64,000 nt of DNA from Alphaproteobacteria bacterium (GCA_026400815.1 JAPLOI010000075.1:124001-188000), one strand, 5' to 3'. Counted from the stretch's first letter, positions 16,047 through 25,300 are shown. The notes: a model not told the origin generated them from the letters alone. Translations and numbers: made by a program.

Positions 16047-16946
16047 ATGGACGCCCAAACCGCCAAACCGGTCTTCGACCGCACCACCCAGGATGTGGGC
16101 AACATGGTCGAGCTCGGCCATGTCAATGTTCGCGTGCCGGATCAGCGCATCGCCATCCTGTTCTACGTGCAGGGCCTCGGCCTCACCCGCGACCCCTATC
16201 TGCAGACCGGCGTGGACAACATGTGGGTGAACGTGGGCATCAGCCAGTTTCACCTCCCTGTCGGCCCCGCCCAGGTGCTGCGCGGCACCACCGGCCTGGT
16301 GATCCCGGACCCCGACGCGATGGAGGCCCGCCTGCGCGCCGTCGCCCCGCGACTGGAAGGCACGAAGTTCGCCTATAAGCGCAGCGGCGATACCACCGAG
16401 GTGACCTGCCCCTGGGGCAACGCCATCCGTGTTCATGCGCCGGATGCGAAACGCTTCGGCCGCATGAACCTCGGCATGCCCTATGTGGAGGTGGATGCGC
16501 TGCCCGGCTCCAGCGAGGGCATCGTCCGTTTCTATCAGGAAATCATCCAATCGGGCGGCACCGTGGGCGAGGACAGCGCGGGCAAGTTCGCGCGCATCCC
16601 CATCGGGCTTTCCGAAAGCGTGCTCTACCGCGAAACCCCGCGCGCTTCCGTGCCGTTCGACGGCCACCACATCCAGGTTGCCTTCGCCGATTTCTCCGGC
16701 CCGCACCGCAAGCTGCGCGACCGCGGCCTGATCACCGAGGAATCCAACGAAAGCCAGTACCGCTTCCAGGACATCGTCTGCCTGGATACCGGGAAGGTGC
16801 TCAGCACGATCGAGCACGAGGTGCGCTCCATGCGCCACCCCATGTTCGCCCGCCCACTGGTCAACCGGAACCCGGACAACACCAACAACCGCTACGCCGC
16901 AGGCTGGGAAGCCGGCATGTGGCGCATGCCCCCGGCGGACATCTAG
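16047..16946 (+). CDS. VOC-superfamily (glyoxalase/dioxygenase-like) protein
   Basis: A 299-residue protein with two beta-alpha-beta-beta-beta vicinal-oxygen-chelate modules: the first begins L-G-H-V-N-V-R-V-P-D, and the second carries Y-V-E-V-D-A-L-P-G and H-H-I-Q-V-A-F-A-D-F. Such proteins bind a metal and act as dioxygenases, isomerases or lyases. It follows the crotonase by 20 nt with a GGGGAGA ribosome site and precedes the mannonate-dehydratase-like gene by 8 nt. The operon context suggests catabolism of a carboxylated or CoA-linked compound. It is not recognised as any characterised enzyme. Confidence 0.8.
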   Translation: MDAQTAKPVFDRTTQDVGNMVELGHVNVRVPDQRIAILFYVQGLGLTRDPYLQTGVDNMWVNVGISQFHLPVGPAQVLRGTTGLVIPDPDAMEARLRAVAPRLEGTKFAYKRSGDTTEVTCPWGNAIRVHAPDAKRFGRMNLGMPYVEVDALPGSSEGIVRFYQEIIQSGGTVGEDSAGKFARIPIGLSESVLYRETPRASVPFDGHHIQVAFADFSGPHRKLRDRGLITEESNESQYRFQDIVCLDTGKVLSTIEHEVRSMRHPMFARPLVNRNPDNTNNRYAAGWEAGMWRMPPADI

Positions 16947-16954
16947 GGCTCCCC

Positions 16955-17941
16955 ATGCATCTCGGCACCCAACTCGCCGCCCGCGACGACGACGACTATC
17001 GCGTCTGGGCGCAACTCGGCGTGACGCATATCTGCGCCGACCCGCCTGGGAACCCGCATGACTGGACGCTGGAGGACCTGCTGCGCCTGCGCGACCATAT
17101 CGGCCGCTTCAACATCACGGTCGACATGGTGCAGCTGCCGATGAACTCGCGGCGCATGGAGGAGCAGGAGAGCCCCCACATCCTGCTCGGCAAATCCCCG
17201 GAGCGGGACCGCGAGATCGACAGCATCTGCCGCCTGATCGAGCGCCTCGCCCAGGCCGGCATCCCGGCCGCCAAATACAACATGAACATCATCGGCATCC
17301 CGCGCACCCCGGCCTTCCCCGGCCGCGGCGGCTCACGCAATGCCGCCTTCTACTGGGACCAGGCCGACCACAAGGCCGGCCCCGGCATGGCCGGCGTGGT
17401 CAGCGAGGAGGAGAACTGGGAGCGCATCGACTACTTCCTGGCCCGCGTCGTCCCCGTCGCCGCCGCCAACCGCATCCGCCTGGCCTGCCACCCGCACGAC
17501 CCCTACACGCCGCCGGGCTGGCGGGGCGTGACCCGCGTGTTGGGCACCGTCGCGGGGCTGCAACGCTTCGTTCAGATGCATGAGAACGAGTACCACGGCC
17601 TCAATTTCTGCCAGGGCTCGGTGGGCGAGATGCTCGACAACCCCGGCGCGGAGATCGCCGACGTCATCCGCTGGTTTGCCTCGCGCAACAAGATCTTCAA
17701 CGTCCATTTCCGCAACATCAAGGGCGGCAAGCTCGGCTTCCACGAAACCTTCCCCGATGAAGGGGACATGGACATGGCCCGATCGCTGGCTCTGTACCAT
17801 GAGCTCGGCTACCGGCACATGGTGATGCCAGACCATGTGCCGACCATCGACGGGCGAGATCCCGAAGGCGTCGCCTTTGCCTTCTGCTACGGCTACATCC
17901 GCGCCCTGATGGACACGATGGGCCTCCGCCATGCCGCGTAG
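16955..17941 (+). CDS. Mannonate dehydratase-like (UxuA family) TIM-barrel enzyme
   Basis: A 328-residue protein related to UxuA, which dehydrates D-mannonate to 2-keto-3-deoxygluconate. Family-like segments are K-Y-N-M-N-I-I-G near the N-terminal third, the metal-binding L-A-C-H-P-H-D-P (UxuA has C-H-P-x-D-P), N-F-C-Q-G-S-V-G-E-M, F-N-V-H-F-R-N-I-K-G-G and the C-terminal A-F-C-Y-G-Y-I-R-A-L-M. It is somewhat shorter than typical UxuA, and its neighbours are not hexuronate genes, so the real substrate may be another sugar acid. The start at 16955 avoids overlap with the VOC gene. It overlaps the next gene by 11 bp. Confidence 0.82.
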   Translation: MHLGTQLAARDDDDYRVWAQLGVTHICADPPGNPHDWTLEDLLRLRDHIGRFNITVDMVQLPMNSRRMEEQESPHILLGKSPERDREIDSICRLIERLAQAGIPAAKYNMNIIGIPRTPAFPGRGGSRNAAFYWDQADHKAGPGMAGVVSEEENWERIDYFLARVVPVAAANRIRLACHPHDPYTPPGWRGVTRVLGTVAGLQRFVQMHENEYHGLNFCQGSVGEMLDNPGAEIADVIRWFASRNKIFNVHFRNIKGGKLGFHETFPDEGDMDMARSLALYHELGYRHMVMPDHVPTIDGRDPEGVAFAFCYGYIRALMDTMGLRHAA

Positions 17942-19247
17942 CGATGTCTTCCATCCCGACTACCAGCCCGCCCCCTATTGGTGGGACGCCTGGAAACCCA
18001 AGGACGAACAGCCCACCGACGTGCCGACATCCACCCAGGTCGCCATCGTCGGCGGCGGCTATGGCGGGCTGGCCACCGCGTTGGAGCTGAACAAGCTCGG
18101 CATCGAGTGCGTGGTGCTGGAAGCCAACGCCCCCGGTGAGGGCGCTTCCTCCCGCAATGGCGGCGGCGTTTCCGGCGGCGTGAACATCGGCAAGTCCATC
18201 ACCGGCTCCAGCCTCGACCCCGAGAGCCCGCGCGCCCATGCCTTGCTGTCGGATGGGTCAGACGCCTTCGCCACCATCGAGAACCTGATCGCGCAGGAAG
18301 GCATCGACTGCTTCTGGCGCCGCTCCGGCCGCTTTGTCGGCGCCTGGACGCCCAAGCATTACGACAGCCAGGCCAAGAAGATCGCCCGCCTCAACGAAAG
18401 CGCCCAATCCGGCGCCTATATGCTGCCGCGCGAACGCCTACGCGAGGAAATGGCCAGCGACTTCTACCATGGCGGCATGGTGGTGGAACGCTCCGGCCAG
18501 CTCCACCCGGCACTCTACGTGAAGGGCCTGATCGACCGCGTGCGCGCCCGCGGCATTCCCGTGTGCGGCCATGCCGGGGTGCAGAAGATCACCCGCCAGA
18601 ACACCGGCTGGCTGGTGAAGACCGCCCGCGGCGATGTGGAGGCTGCTGAGGTCGTTATCGCCACCAACGGCTATACCGGCGACGTTACCCCGCAGCTGAA
18701 GCGCCGCGTGATCCCCGCCAGCAGCCACATCATCGCCACCGAGGAACTGCCGGAGGATCTCGCCCGCAGCCTGATCCCCAGGAACCGCACCCTGGCCGAT
18801 ACTCGCCGCATCCTCAGCTACTACCGGCTCTCGCCGGATGGCAGGCGCGTTGTTTATGGCGGTCGCGCGCGCTTCACCAACGCGGGGCCGGAGGTGTGCG
18901 CGCCGATCCTGCACCGCTTCATGACCGACCGCTTCCCGCAGTTGAAGGGCGTGCGCGTCACCCACGCCTGGTCCGGCAACGTTGCCTTCACGCTGGATGC
19001 GCTGCCCCATTCCGGCCAGATCGACGGCATGCACTACCTCACCGGCTGCAATGGCTCCGGCGTGGCGATGATGACCTATCTCGGCACCCAGACGGCGCGG
19101 CGCATCGCCGGTGTTGCCAACCGCACCCACGCGTTTGAGGAAGGGGATTTTCCGGATCACCCGCTCTACACGGGGAATCCTTGGTTCCTGCCCGTTATCG
19201 GCACCTGGTATCAGATCCGGGACCGTTGGGACCGCATGCGCGCCTGA
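17931..19247 (+). CDS. FAD-dependent oxidoreductase, DAO family (PuuB-like)
   Basis: A 438-residue D-amino-acid oxidase-type flavoprotein. The dinucleotide-binding G-G-G-Y-G-G-L-A-T-A-L-E-L is near residue 40, followed by the S-R-N-G-G-G-V-S-G-G segment typical of gamma-glutamylputrescine-oxidase-like enzymes, and C-terminal G-C-N-G-S-G-V-A-M-M-T-Y-L-G. It most likely oxidises an amine or amino acid with FAD. It overlaps the upstream gene by 11 bp and is the last gene of the unit, ending just before the hairpin at 19264. Co-transcription with a sugar-acid dehydratase-like gene suggests an amino-sugar-acid or related substrate, which is inference only. Confidence 0.88.
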   Translation: MPRSDVFHPDYQPAPYWWDAWKPKDEQPTDVPTSTQVAIVGGGYGGLATALELNKLGIECVVLEANAPGEGASSRNGGGVSGGVNIGKSITGSSLDPESPRAHALLSDGSDAFATIENLIAQEGIDCFWRRSGRFVGAWTPKHYDSQAKKIARLNESAQSGAYMLPRERLREEMASDFYHGGMVVERSGQLHPALYVKGLIDRVRARGIPVCGHAGVQKITRQNTGWLVKTARGDVEAAEVVIATNGYTGDVTPQLKRRVIPASSHIIATEELPEDLARSLIPRNRTLADTRRILSYYRLSPDGRRVVYGGRARFTNAGPEVCAPILHRFMTDRFPQLKGVRVTHAWSGNVAFTLDALPHSGQIDGMHYLTGCNGSGVAMMTYLGTQTARRIAGVANRTHAFEEGDFPDHPLYTGNPWFLPVIGTWYQIRDRWDRMRA

Positions 19248-19263
19248 TCGCGCTGCAACCGTA

Positions 19264-19283
19264 GGGCGGGCTTCAGCCCGCCC
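19264..19283. terminator. GC-rich hairpin between convergent genes
   Basis: GGGCGGGCT and AGCCCGCCC (9-bp arms, 2-nt loop) form a palindrome after the FAD oxidoreductase stop and over the last codons and stop of lpxI. It probably terminates or insulates both transcripts; there is no T-run. This hairpin type recurs in many GC-rich genomes. Confidence 0.5.
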
Positions 19284-20124
19284 CCACCGTGGCGGGGTCG
19301 AACCCCAGCAGGAACACCCCGGCTTCATCCGCCAGCGCCACCGCTTGCGCCCGCTCGGCCAGCATGGCCCCCCCGGCCTCGAACGCCACGCCGCGCAGCC
19401 CGGCCGCGATCGCGCCGCGCACCGTCTCCGCCCCCAGCGTGGGCAGATCCGCCCGCCGCTCCTGCCCGGGCTTGGTGATCTTCACCAGAACGCCGCCGGG
19501 CCCTTCGCGCCGCAGCCCCGCGCAGCGCGCCAGCATCGCATCCGTGCCCTCGATCGCCTCCACCGCCAGCACCAGCCCTTGCTGCACCACGCAGCCCTGG
19601 CCCACATCGGCCTCGCCCAGCTTGCGTGCCACCGCCACCCCGCGCGCGATATCGGACATCGCCTGCGCATCTGGTGCGGCCTGTGTCAGCAGCCCCAGCG
19701 GGGCCAGCGCCTCGCGCAGCACCTCATGCGCGCCCAGCACGGTGAACCCCATCTCCCCCAGCACCTTCACCACCGCGCGCAGCAGCCCGTCATCGCCGGC
19801 GAAGGCCGCCCGCCCGATCCGCGCCAGCAGCTTCGCCCCCTCGGCATCCGGCCGCAGGTCGAAGAAGCCGGGCCGCTTCACCGTGCCGATCAGCACCACG
19901 TCGCGCACGCCCTGCGCGCGCAGCAGATCCAGGATGCGCCCCGCCGCGCCGATCCGCGCCATGGCATGCGGCCACGGCGCCAACGCGGCCGGCTTCGCGA
20001 AGCCCTCCAGCCCCACCATGAACACCTGGCGCCCCGCCGCCCGCGCCGCCGCGGCCACGCGCAACGGCATTGCCCCGCCACCCGCGATGATGCCCAGCAC
20101 GCACCGGTCCGTATCCACTGCCAT
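19273..20124 (-). CDS. lpxI: UDP-2,3-diacylglucosamine pyrophosphatase LpxI
   Basis: A 283-residue LpxI protein starting MAVDTDRCVLGIIAGGGAMP, the alphaproteobacterial replacement for LpxH. It hydrolyses UDP-2,3-diacylglucosamine to lipid X in lipid A synthesis at the inner membrane face. Characteristic segments are L-G-I-I-A-G-G-G at the start, V-L-I-G-T-V-K-R-P in the middle and the C-terminal catalytic region with A-D-L-P-T-L-G-A-E-T-V (conserved Asp). The ATG at 20124 has GGAAGGG upstream. It lies 41 nt after an MFS gene rather than beside lpxA or lpxB, so it may have moved from the usual lpx cluster. Confidence 0.92.
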   Translation of the reverse strand: MAVDTDRCVLGIIAGGGAMPLRVAAAARAAGRQVFMVGLEGFAKPAALAPWPHAMARIGAAGRILDLLRAQGVRDVVLIGTVKRPGFFDLRPDAEGAKLLARIGRAAFAGDDGLLRAVVKVLGEMGFTVLGAHEVLREALAPLGLLTQAAPDAQAMSDIARGVAVARKLGEADVGQGCVVQQGLVLAVEAIEGTDAMLARCAGLRREGPGGVLVKITKPGQERRADLPTLGAETVRGAIAAGLRGVAFEAGGAMLAERAQAVALADEAGVFLLGFDPATVGAG

Positions 20125-20165
20125 CCACCCTTCCTGCCGCAAGCCCTGCCCTGGGGCCAGTGCGG

Positions 20166-21329
20166 TCAACCTGGCCCGCGCCGCCCCATCCACGCCGCCA
20201 CGGCCACCACCGCGGCCATCCCCGCCATCACCGCCACCGCCACCCATTGCGTCAGCGCCAGCGACCCTGCGCTCAGCGTGGCGCTGGTTACGATGATTCC
20301 CACCGCATTCATCGTCCGTTGCAGCGCGAACAGCTCGGCCTTCTCATGCGCCGCCGCCACCTCGTCCAGCAGCAGCGAATAGGCTGTGCTCAGCGGCGCC
20401 ATGCAGCACCCCACCAGCACCACCGCCGCCACCGTTGCCGGCACCGGCAGTTGCAACGCCACCAGCGCCGACCCCAGCGCCATCGCGGCCATCAGCGCCG
20501 CCACGCGCCCGCGCTGCGGCGGCCGGTTGCGCACGCTTACCCACACCCCGCCGGCCACAGAAGCCGCACACAGCGCCACCGTGAACACGAACCCCATCGC
20601 CGGCGCCATGCCGTAGCGCATCGCCAGCGCCACCGCCCCCACCTCGATGGAAGACACCACGGCGCTGTTCGCCAGCGTCGCCCCCAGCCACATCACGGTG
20701 GACCGGCGCATCAGCCGGCCCCGGTGCCCCTCCGGCTGCGCCGGTGCGCGCGCCTGCGCCACCATCGGCATCAGCAGCGCCGGCAGGCCGCCCAGCAGCG
20801 TCAGCACCAGCAGCGCGAACACCGCATCCACGGTGCCGAGCACGGAGGCCAGGACAGGTGCGGCCACGAAGGTGGTCTCGCTCAGCGTTGCCGCGATGCC
20901 CAGCGCCCGCGGCATGCCGCCGGCGGCCACCAGGTGGTTCACCACGGAGCGCTGGTAGCCGAACGCCGCCCCGTTCACCAACCCGGCCAGCGCGGCCATG
21001 CCGAGCAGCGCCGCGAACGGTGCCCCGGAAGCCGCCAGCCCCGCCACCCCCAGCAGCGCCGCAGTGCGGATCGCCACCAGCAGCCGGAAATAGCTGACGA
21101 TATTGAAGGCCCGGCCCCAGCGCGCCACCGGCACCGCGCCTGCCACCTGCGCCAGCGTCATCGCCAGCACGATTGCCGCCCCGCTCTCGGCACTGCCGGT
21201 CAGCGGCAGCGCCAGCAGCGCGAAGGCGATCGGCCCTGCCGCCTGCGGCACGCTGAACAGGCTGCCCGCCAGGTACCAACGCACCAGCCGCCCGTTCCAC
21301 GCCGTGCCGTGCGATTGGTTCGTTCCCAT
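20166..21329 (-). CDS. MFS-type membrane transporter
   Basis: A 387-residue integral membrane protein with about 12 hydrophobic segments, consistent with the major facilitator fold. It lacks a clear motif A; the equivalent loop reads V-A-R-W-G-R-A-F-N. Late segments such as A-E-L-F-A-L-Q-R-T-M-N-A-V-G-I resemble exporters of the YbfB/SetA sort, but no substrate can be named. The ATG at 21327-21329 follows TAGGGGC. It is upstream of lpxI on the same strand with 41 nt between them, and downstream of repeat R3. The very high Ala/Val/Leu content is normal for this class in GC-rich genomes. Confidence 0.75.
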   Translation of the reverse strand: MGTNQSHGTAWNGRLVRWYLAGSLFSVPQAAGPIAFALLALPLTGSAESGAAIVLAMTLAQVAGAVPVARWGRAFNIVSYFRLLVAIRTAALLGVAGLAASGAPFAALLGMAALAGLVNGAAFGYQRSVVNHLVAAGGMPRALGIAATLSETTFVAAPVLASVLGTVDAVFALLVLTLLGGLPALLMPMVAQARAPAQPEGHRGRLMRRSTVMWLGATLANSAVVSSIEVGAVALAMRYGMAPAMGFVFTVALCAASVAGGVWVSVRNRPPQRGRVAALMAAMALGSALVALQLPVPATVAAVVLVGCCMAPLSTAYSLLLDEVAAAHEKAELFALQRTMNAVGIIVTSATLSAGSLALTQWVAVAVMAGMAAVVAVAAWMGRRGPG

Positions 21330-21363
21330 GCCCCTACACGATACCGGGTTGGCAGTAATTCAG

Positions 21364-21475
21364 CTTCAAAGGCAAAAGGATGTTCTCCGCTTGATGCGGA
21401 AAGACCAAGTCCATCCGCATCAAACGAACAAAAGTTTTTTGGTTCTTTTTTTCAAAAAAGAACCGCTTCCTTCCC
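21364..21475 (-). repeat. Intergenic multi-hairpin repeat, copy R3 (minus orientation)
   Basis: Located 11 nt after the stop of the flavoenzyme at 21476 and read on the minus strand. H1 (21441-21464) is identical in sequence to R1 and R2. H2 is a perfect 10-bp stem TTGATGCGGA (21391-21400) with TCCGCATCAA (21414-21423), a different sequence with the same pairing position. A clear H3 is not seen. The next gene downstream (MFS at 20166) is co-directional. Confidence 0.75.
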
Positions 21476-22561
21476 TTAGGCCCCGGTCACGCTCGCCCGC
21501 AGGAACTGGTTCACCAGCGGCATCGGCGCCCCCAGCTTCTTTGCCGCATGCAGCGGCCAGGCAGGGTCGGCCAGCAGCGCCCGGCCGACCAGCACGATAT
21601 CGGCCCGGTCATTGGCCACGATCTCCGCCGCCTGCTCCGCCGCCGTGATCATGCCCACGGCGCCGGTGGCGATCCCCGCCTCGCGCCGGATCGCCTCGGC
21701 GAAGGGCACGTGGTAGCCGGGATGGATCGAGGGGATCACCTGCTTGGGCGACACCCCGCCCGAGGAGCAGTCGATCAGGTCTACCTTGCCGGTGGCCTTC
21801 AGCATCTTCGCGATCTCGATATTGTCCGCGATGGTGTGCCCGCCGGGCGTCCAGTCGGTGCAGGAAAGCCGAACCCACATCGGCAGTTCGTCCGGCCATT
21901 CGGCGCGCGCCGCTTCCACGATCTCCATCAGCGCCCGCGAGCGGCCCTTGAGGTCGCCGCCGTACTGGTCGTTGCGCGTGTTCGAGAGCGGCGAGAGGAA
22001 TTCGTGCAGCAGGTAGCCGTGCGCGGCATGGATCTCCACCAGCTTGAACCCGGCCAGCCGCGCCATTCGCACGGAGGCGGCGAACTGGTCCACGATGCCC
22101 TGGATTTCCGAAACCGAAAGCGCATGCGGCACCGTCGCGCCGTCCACCGCCGGGATGGCGCTTGGCGCCACCGGCTCCCACCCGCCGGCTTCCAGCGTGA
22201 CCGGCTTGCCGCCCTCCCACGGGCGCTGCGAGCTGGCCTTGCGCCCGGCATGCCCGATCTGGATCGCCGGCACCGCACCGCCATAGGAAATGATCTTCGC
22301 CAGCCGGCCCAGCAGGTGCTGGTGCGCCGGATTATAGGCACCGAGGCACCCCGCCGTGATCCGCCCCACGGCGCTCACATGCGTGGCCTCGGCCATCACG
22401 ATCCCGGCCCCGCCCATCGCCTTGGCGCCCAGTTGCTGGATGTGCCAGTCGTCGCCCAGCCCATCGACTGCGCTGTACTGGCACATCGGCGCCACGCAGA
22501 TGCGGTTGCGGGCAGTGACGGAACGCAGCTCGATCGGCTGGAACAGCTTCGGCACAGACAT
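21476..22561 (-). CDS. YqjM-type NADH:flavin oxidoreductase / ene-reductase
   Basis: A 361-residue FMN TIM barrel starting MSVPKLFQPIELRSV. It belongs to the thermophilic-like/YqjM class: V-A-P-M-C-Q-Y-S-A contains the class-specific Cys that modulates FMN potential, Q-I-G-H-A-G-R-K-A-S follows, and H-A-A-H-G-Y-L-L-H-E-F-L-S-P-L-S-N carries the His/His substrate pair. It reduces enones or similar alkenes with NADPH. The ATG at 22561 with GGGGGT upstream is chosen over an in-frame ATG at 22591. It is divergent from pdxY (90 bp) and ends at repeat R3. Confidence 0.92.
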   Translation of the reverse strand: MSVPKLFQPIELRSVTARNRICVAPMCQYSAVDGLGDDWHIQQLGAKAMGGAGIVMAEATHVSAVGRITAGCLGAYNPAHQHLLGRLAKIISYGGAVPAIQIGHAGRKASSQRPWEGGKPVTLEAGGWEPVAPSAIPAVDGATVPHALSVSEIQGIVDQFAASVRMARLAGFKLVEIHAAHGYLLHEFLSPLSNTRNDQYGGDLKGRSRALMEIVEAARAEWPDELPMWVRLSCTDWTPGGHTIADNIEIAKMLKATGKVDLIDCSSGGVSPKQVIPSIHPGYHVPFAEAIRREAGIATGAVGMITAAEQAAEIVANDRADIVLVGRALLADPAWPLHAAKKLGAPMPLVNQFLRASVTGA

Positions 22562-22651
22562 GCGATAGACCCCCGGTTGGCAGTGTTTCATCCGGTTAGG
22601 CCGCCGCCCGCGCTATGGCAAGCGCCGCGCCAATCCCGGTATGATCCCCGT

Positions 22652-23500
22652 ATGAACATCCTCTCCATCCAGTCCTGGGTCAGCTACGGCCATGTCGGCA
22701 ATGCCAGCGCCGTCTTCCCGCTGCAGCGCCTCGGCGCCGATGTCTGGGCCGTCAACACCGTCCAGTTCTCCAACCACACCGGCTACGGCGCCTGGACCGG
22801 CGATGTCTATTCCGGCGCCCAGGTGGCCCGGATCATCGAGGGTATCGAGGCGCGCGGTGCCTTCCCGCGCTGCGATGCCGTGCTGTCTGGCTACATGGGC
22901 GACCATTCGATCGGGGAGGCGATCCTCGGCGCTGCCCACCGCGTGAAGGCGGCCAACCCGAATGCGCTCTATTGCTGCGACCCCGTGATCGGCGACGACG
23001 ACACCGGCGACTATGTCCGCCCGGGCATCGCCGATTTCATGCGCGACCACGCCATTCCCGCCGCCGATATCATCACCCCCAATCGCTACGAGGTGGAACG
23101 CCTGCTCGGCACGGAGGTCCGCACCGTCGCCGCAGCCAAGGCCGCCATCGCCACCCTGCAGGCCAAGGGCCCGCGCACCGTGCTGGTCACCAGCCTGCGC
23201 ACCGAAGCCACGCCGGACAATGCGATGGACATGATGGTGGGGGAGGGCGGCGAGTACTGGCTGCTGCGCACCCCGCTGGAGGATGTGCAGGTGAACGGGG
23301 CAGGGGATGCCATCTCGGCGCTGTTCCTGTTCCACCGCATCGCCACCGGCAGCGCCGCCGAGGCCTTGTCCCGCGCCGGCTCCTCCATCCACGGCCTGCT
23401 GCGCCGCACCGCGGAGGCGAAGTCGCGCGAGATCCTCACCGTTGCCGCGCAGGAGGAATTCGTGAACCCCACCATGCGCTACACCGCCACGAAGGTGTGA
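22652..23500 (+). CDS. pdxY: Pyridoxal kinase PdxY
   Basis: A 282-residue ribokinase-fold kinase that phosphorylates pyridoxal to pyridoxal 5'-phosphate in the B6 salvage pathway. Family signatures are the N-terminal M-N-I-L-S-I-Q-S-W-V-S-Y-G-H-V-G-N, the T-V-Q-F-S-N-H-T-G-Y segment, C-D-P-V-I-G-D-D and T-P-N-R-Y-E-V-E in the middle, and the anion-hole/catalytic V-N-G-A-G-D-A-I-S-A-L-F near the C-terminus (catalytic Asp). Length is normal. The ATG at 22652 lacks a strong ribosome site; a long upstream open frame opposite the divergent gene is not used. PLP made here would feed enzymes such as SufS. Confidence 0.95.
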   Translation: MNILSIQSWVSYGHVGNASAVFPLQRLGADVWAVNTVQFSNHTGYGAWTGDVYSGAQVARIIEGIEARGAFPRCDAVLSGYMGDHSIGEAILGAAHRVKAANPNALYCCDPVIGDDDTGDYVRPGIADFMRDHAIPAADIITPNRYEVERLLGTEVRTVAAAKAAIATLQAKGPRTVLVTSLRTEATPDNAMDMMVGEGGEYWLLRTPLEDVQVNGAGDAISALFLFHRIATGSAAEALSRAGSSIHGLLRRTAEAKSREILTVAAQEEFVNPTMRYTATKV

Positions 23501-23545
23501 CCATCCCGCCCCGCTTTTGCCGCACCCCTCGCTCATCATAGTTGT

Positions 23546-25300
23546 ATGGTCTTCCTGCGAACCTATCTGCGCGCCCTTGGCACGCTGCGCCAGCACAGCT
23601 GGATCGCGGCGATGCTGGTGCTGGCCAACCTCGTGGTTGCCGGGCTGCAATTCGTCGATCCGCTGCTGTTTGGGCGTGTGATCGAGCTGCTGACTCGGTC
23701 CTCCACCATGACGACCGATCAGCTTTGGCAGGAAGGCGGCACGCTGCTGGGCATCTGGGCCGCGGTGGGCATCGCCGGCATCGGCGCGAGCATCGTCTCC
23801 ACCCTGCATGCGGAGCGCATGGCCCATCGCATGCGCCTGATGGCCATGGCGCGCTATTTCGGGCACGTGCTGCATTTGCCGCCGGAATTCCACGGCGACG
23901 CCCATTCCGGCCGGCTGGTGAAGACCATGATCGGCGGGGCGGATTCGCTGTTCTGGCTCTGGCTCAGCTTCTTCCGCGACCAGCTCGCCACCTTTGTTGC
24001 CGCCATCGTGCTGCTGCCGCTGACGGTGTTCCTCAACTGGCGCCTCGCCCTGTTGCTGATCGCGCTCACGCTGCTGTTCTGCATCGCCACCGTGCTGGTG
24101 ATCACGCATACCGAGGAAGGCCAGGCCCGCGCCCAGCGCTGGCAGATCCAGCTGGCTGGGACCGCACAGGATGCGCTGGCCAATGTGATCGTGATGCAAA
24201 GCTTCACCCGCCTTGCCGCCGAGCAGTCGCTGTTCCGCGAGATCGTGCAGAAGGTGATCCAGCACCAGTTCCCGGTGCTCAACTGGTGGGCCGTGGTGGG
24301 GGTGATGACGCGCGCGGCCTGCACCATCACGGTGATTGCCATCGTGGTGTATGGGACCGTGCTGCATTTGCGCGGCCAGGCGACGGTGGGTGAGATCGTC
24401 AGCTTCATGGGCCTCGCCACCCTGCTGATCAACCGGCTGGACAGCGCGATGATCTTCCTCGCCCGCCTGTTCAGCGAGGTGCCCGGCCTCAACGCCTTCT
24501 TCGCCGTGCTCGATGCGCAGAGCACCGTGCCGGAGAAGCCCAGCGCTCCGGCGCTTTCGGTGCAGCGCGGCGAGGTGGCCTTCGAGCAGGTGGGCTTCCG
24601 CTACCCCAGCGGCGAGCGCGTGCTGGCCGATGTGACTTTCACCGCTGCCCCGGGCAGCGTGGTGGCGCTGGTGGGGCATACCGGCGCCGGCAAGAGCACC
24701 GCGATGGCCCTGCTGCAACGCATGTGGGACCCGCAGCACGGCCGCATCGCCATCGACGGCCATGATCTGCGCGACGTGACGGTGGAATCGCTGCGCCGGA
24801 ACATCGGCGTGGTGTTCCAGGAGGCAATGCTGCTGAACCGGACGATCCGCGAGAACCTGCTGATCGGCAAGCCGGACGCTACCCAGGCGGAGCTGGAGGC
24901 CGCCTGCATCGTGGCGGACGCGCATGAATTCATCATCCGCCAGTCGGATGGCTACAACACCATGGTGGGCGAACGCGGCGCCAGCCTCTCCGGCGGCCAG
25001 CGCCAGCGCCTGGCCATCGCGCGTGCCCTGCTGAAGGACCCGCCGATCCTGGTGCTGGACGAGGCGACCAGTGCGCTGGATGCCGCCACCGAGGCCCGCG
25101 TGGCCAGCGCGCTGCGCCGCCTGATGGCCGGCCGCACCACCTTCATCATCGCCCATCGCCTCTCGACCGTGCGCGATGCCGACCAGATCCTGGTGTTCGA
25201 GCATGGCCACATCGTGGAACGCGGCAGCTTCGCCGAGCTGGTGGCCCAGGGCGGCCCCTTCGCCAGCCTGGTGGCCACGCAGCTGACGCCAGCGCAATAA
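23546..25300 (+). CDS. ndvA: ABC exporter, NdvA/ChvA-like (cyclic beta-glucan type)
   Basis: A 584-residue fused ABC exporter: six membrane segments (about residues 15-310) followed by an ATPase domain. Walker A is G-H-T-G-A-G-K-S (about residue 376), the signature is L-S-G-G-Q-R-Q-R, Walker B is I-L-V-L-D-E-A-T-S, and A-H-R-L-S-T is the switch His. The N-terminus (F-L-R-T-Y-L-R-A-L-G-T-L-R-Q-H) and length match NdvA/ChvA, which export cyclic beta-1,2-glucan to the periplasm for osmotic adaptation and host interaction. No glucan synthase gene (ndvB) is in the window, so the substrate is provisional. MscL 3 kb away also fits osmotic stress. Confidence 0.82.
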   Translation: MVFLRTYLRALGTLRQHSWIAAMLVLANLVVAGLQFVDPLLFGRVIELLTRSSTMTTDQLWQEGGTLLGIWAAVGIAGIGASIVSTLHAERMAHRMRLMAMARYFGHVLHLPPEFHGDAHSGRLVKTMIGGADSLFWLWLSFFRDQLATFVAAIVLLPLTVFLNWRLALLLIALTLLFCIATVLVITHTEEGQARAQRWQIQLAGTAQDALANVIVMQSFTRLAAEQSLFREIVQKVIQHQFPVLNWWAVVGVMTRAACTITVIAIVVYGTVLHLRGQATVGEIVSFMGLATLLINRLDSAMIFLARLFSEVPGLNAFFAVLDAQSTVPEKPSAPALSVQRGEVAFEQVGFRYPSGERVLADVTFTAAPGSVVALVGHTGAGKSTAMALLQRMWDPQHGRIAIDGHDLRDVTVESLRRNIGVVFQEAMLLNRTIRENLLIGKPDATQAELEAACIVADAHEFIIRQSDGYNTMVGERGASLSGGQRQRLAIARALLKDPPILVLDEATSALDAATEARVASALRRLMAGRTTFIIAHRLSTVRDADQILVFEHGHIVERGSFAELVAQGGPFASLVATQLTPAQ

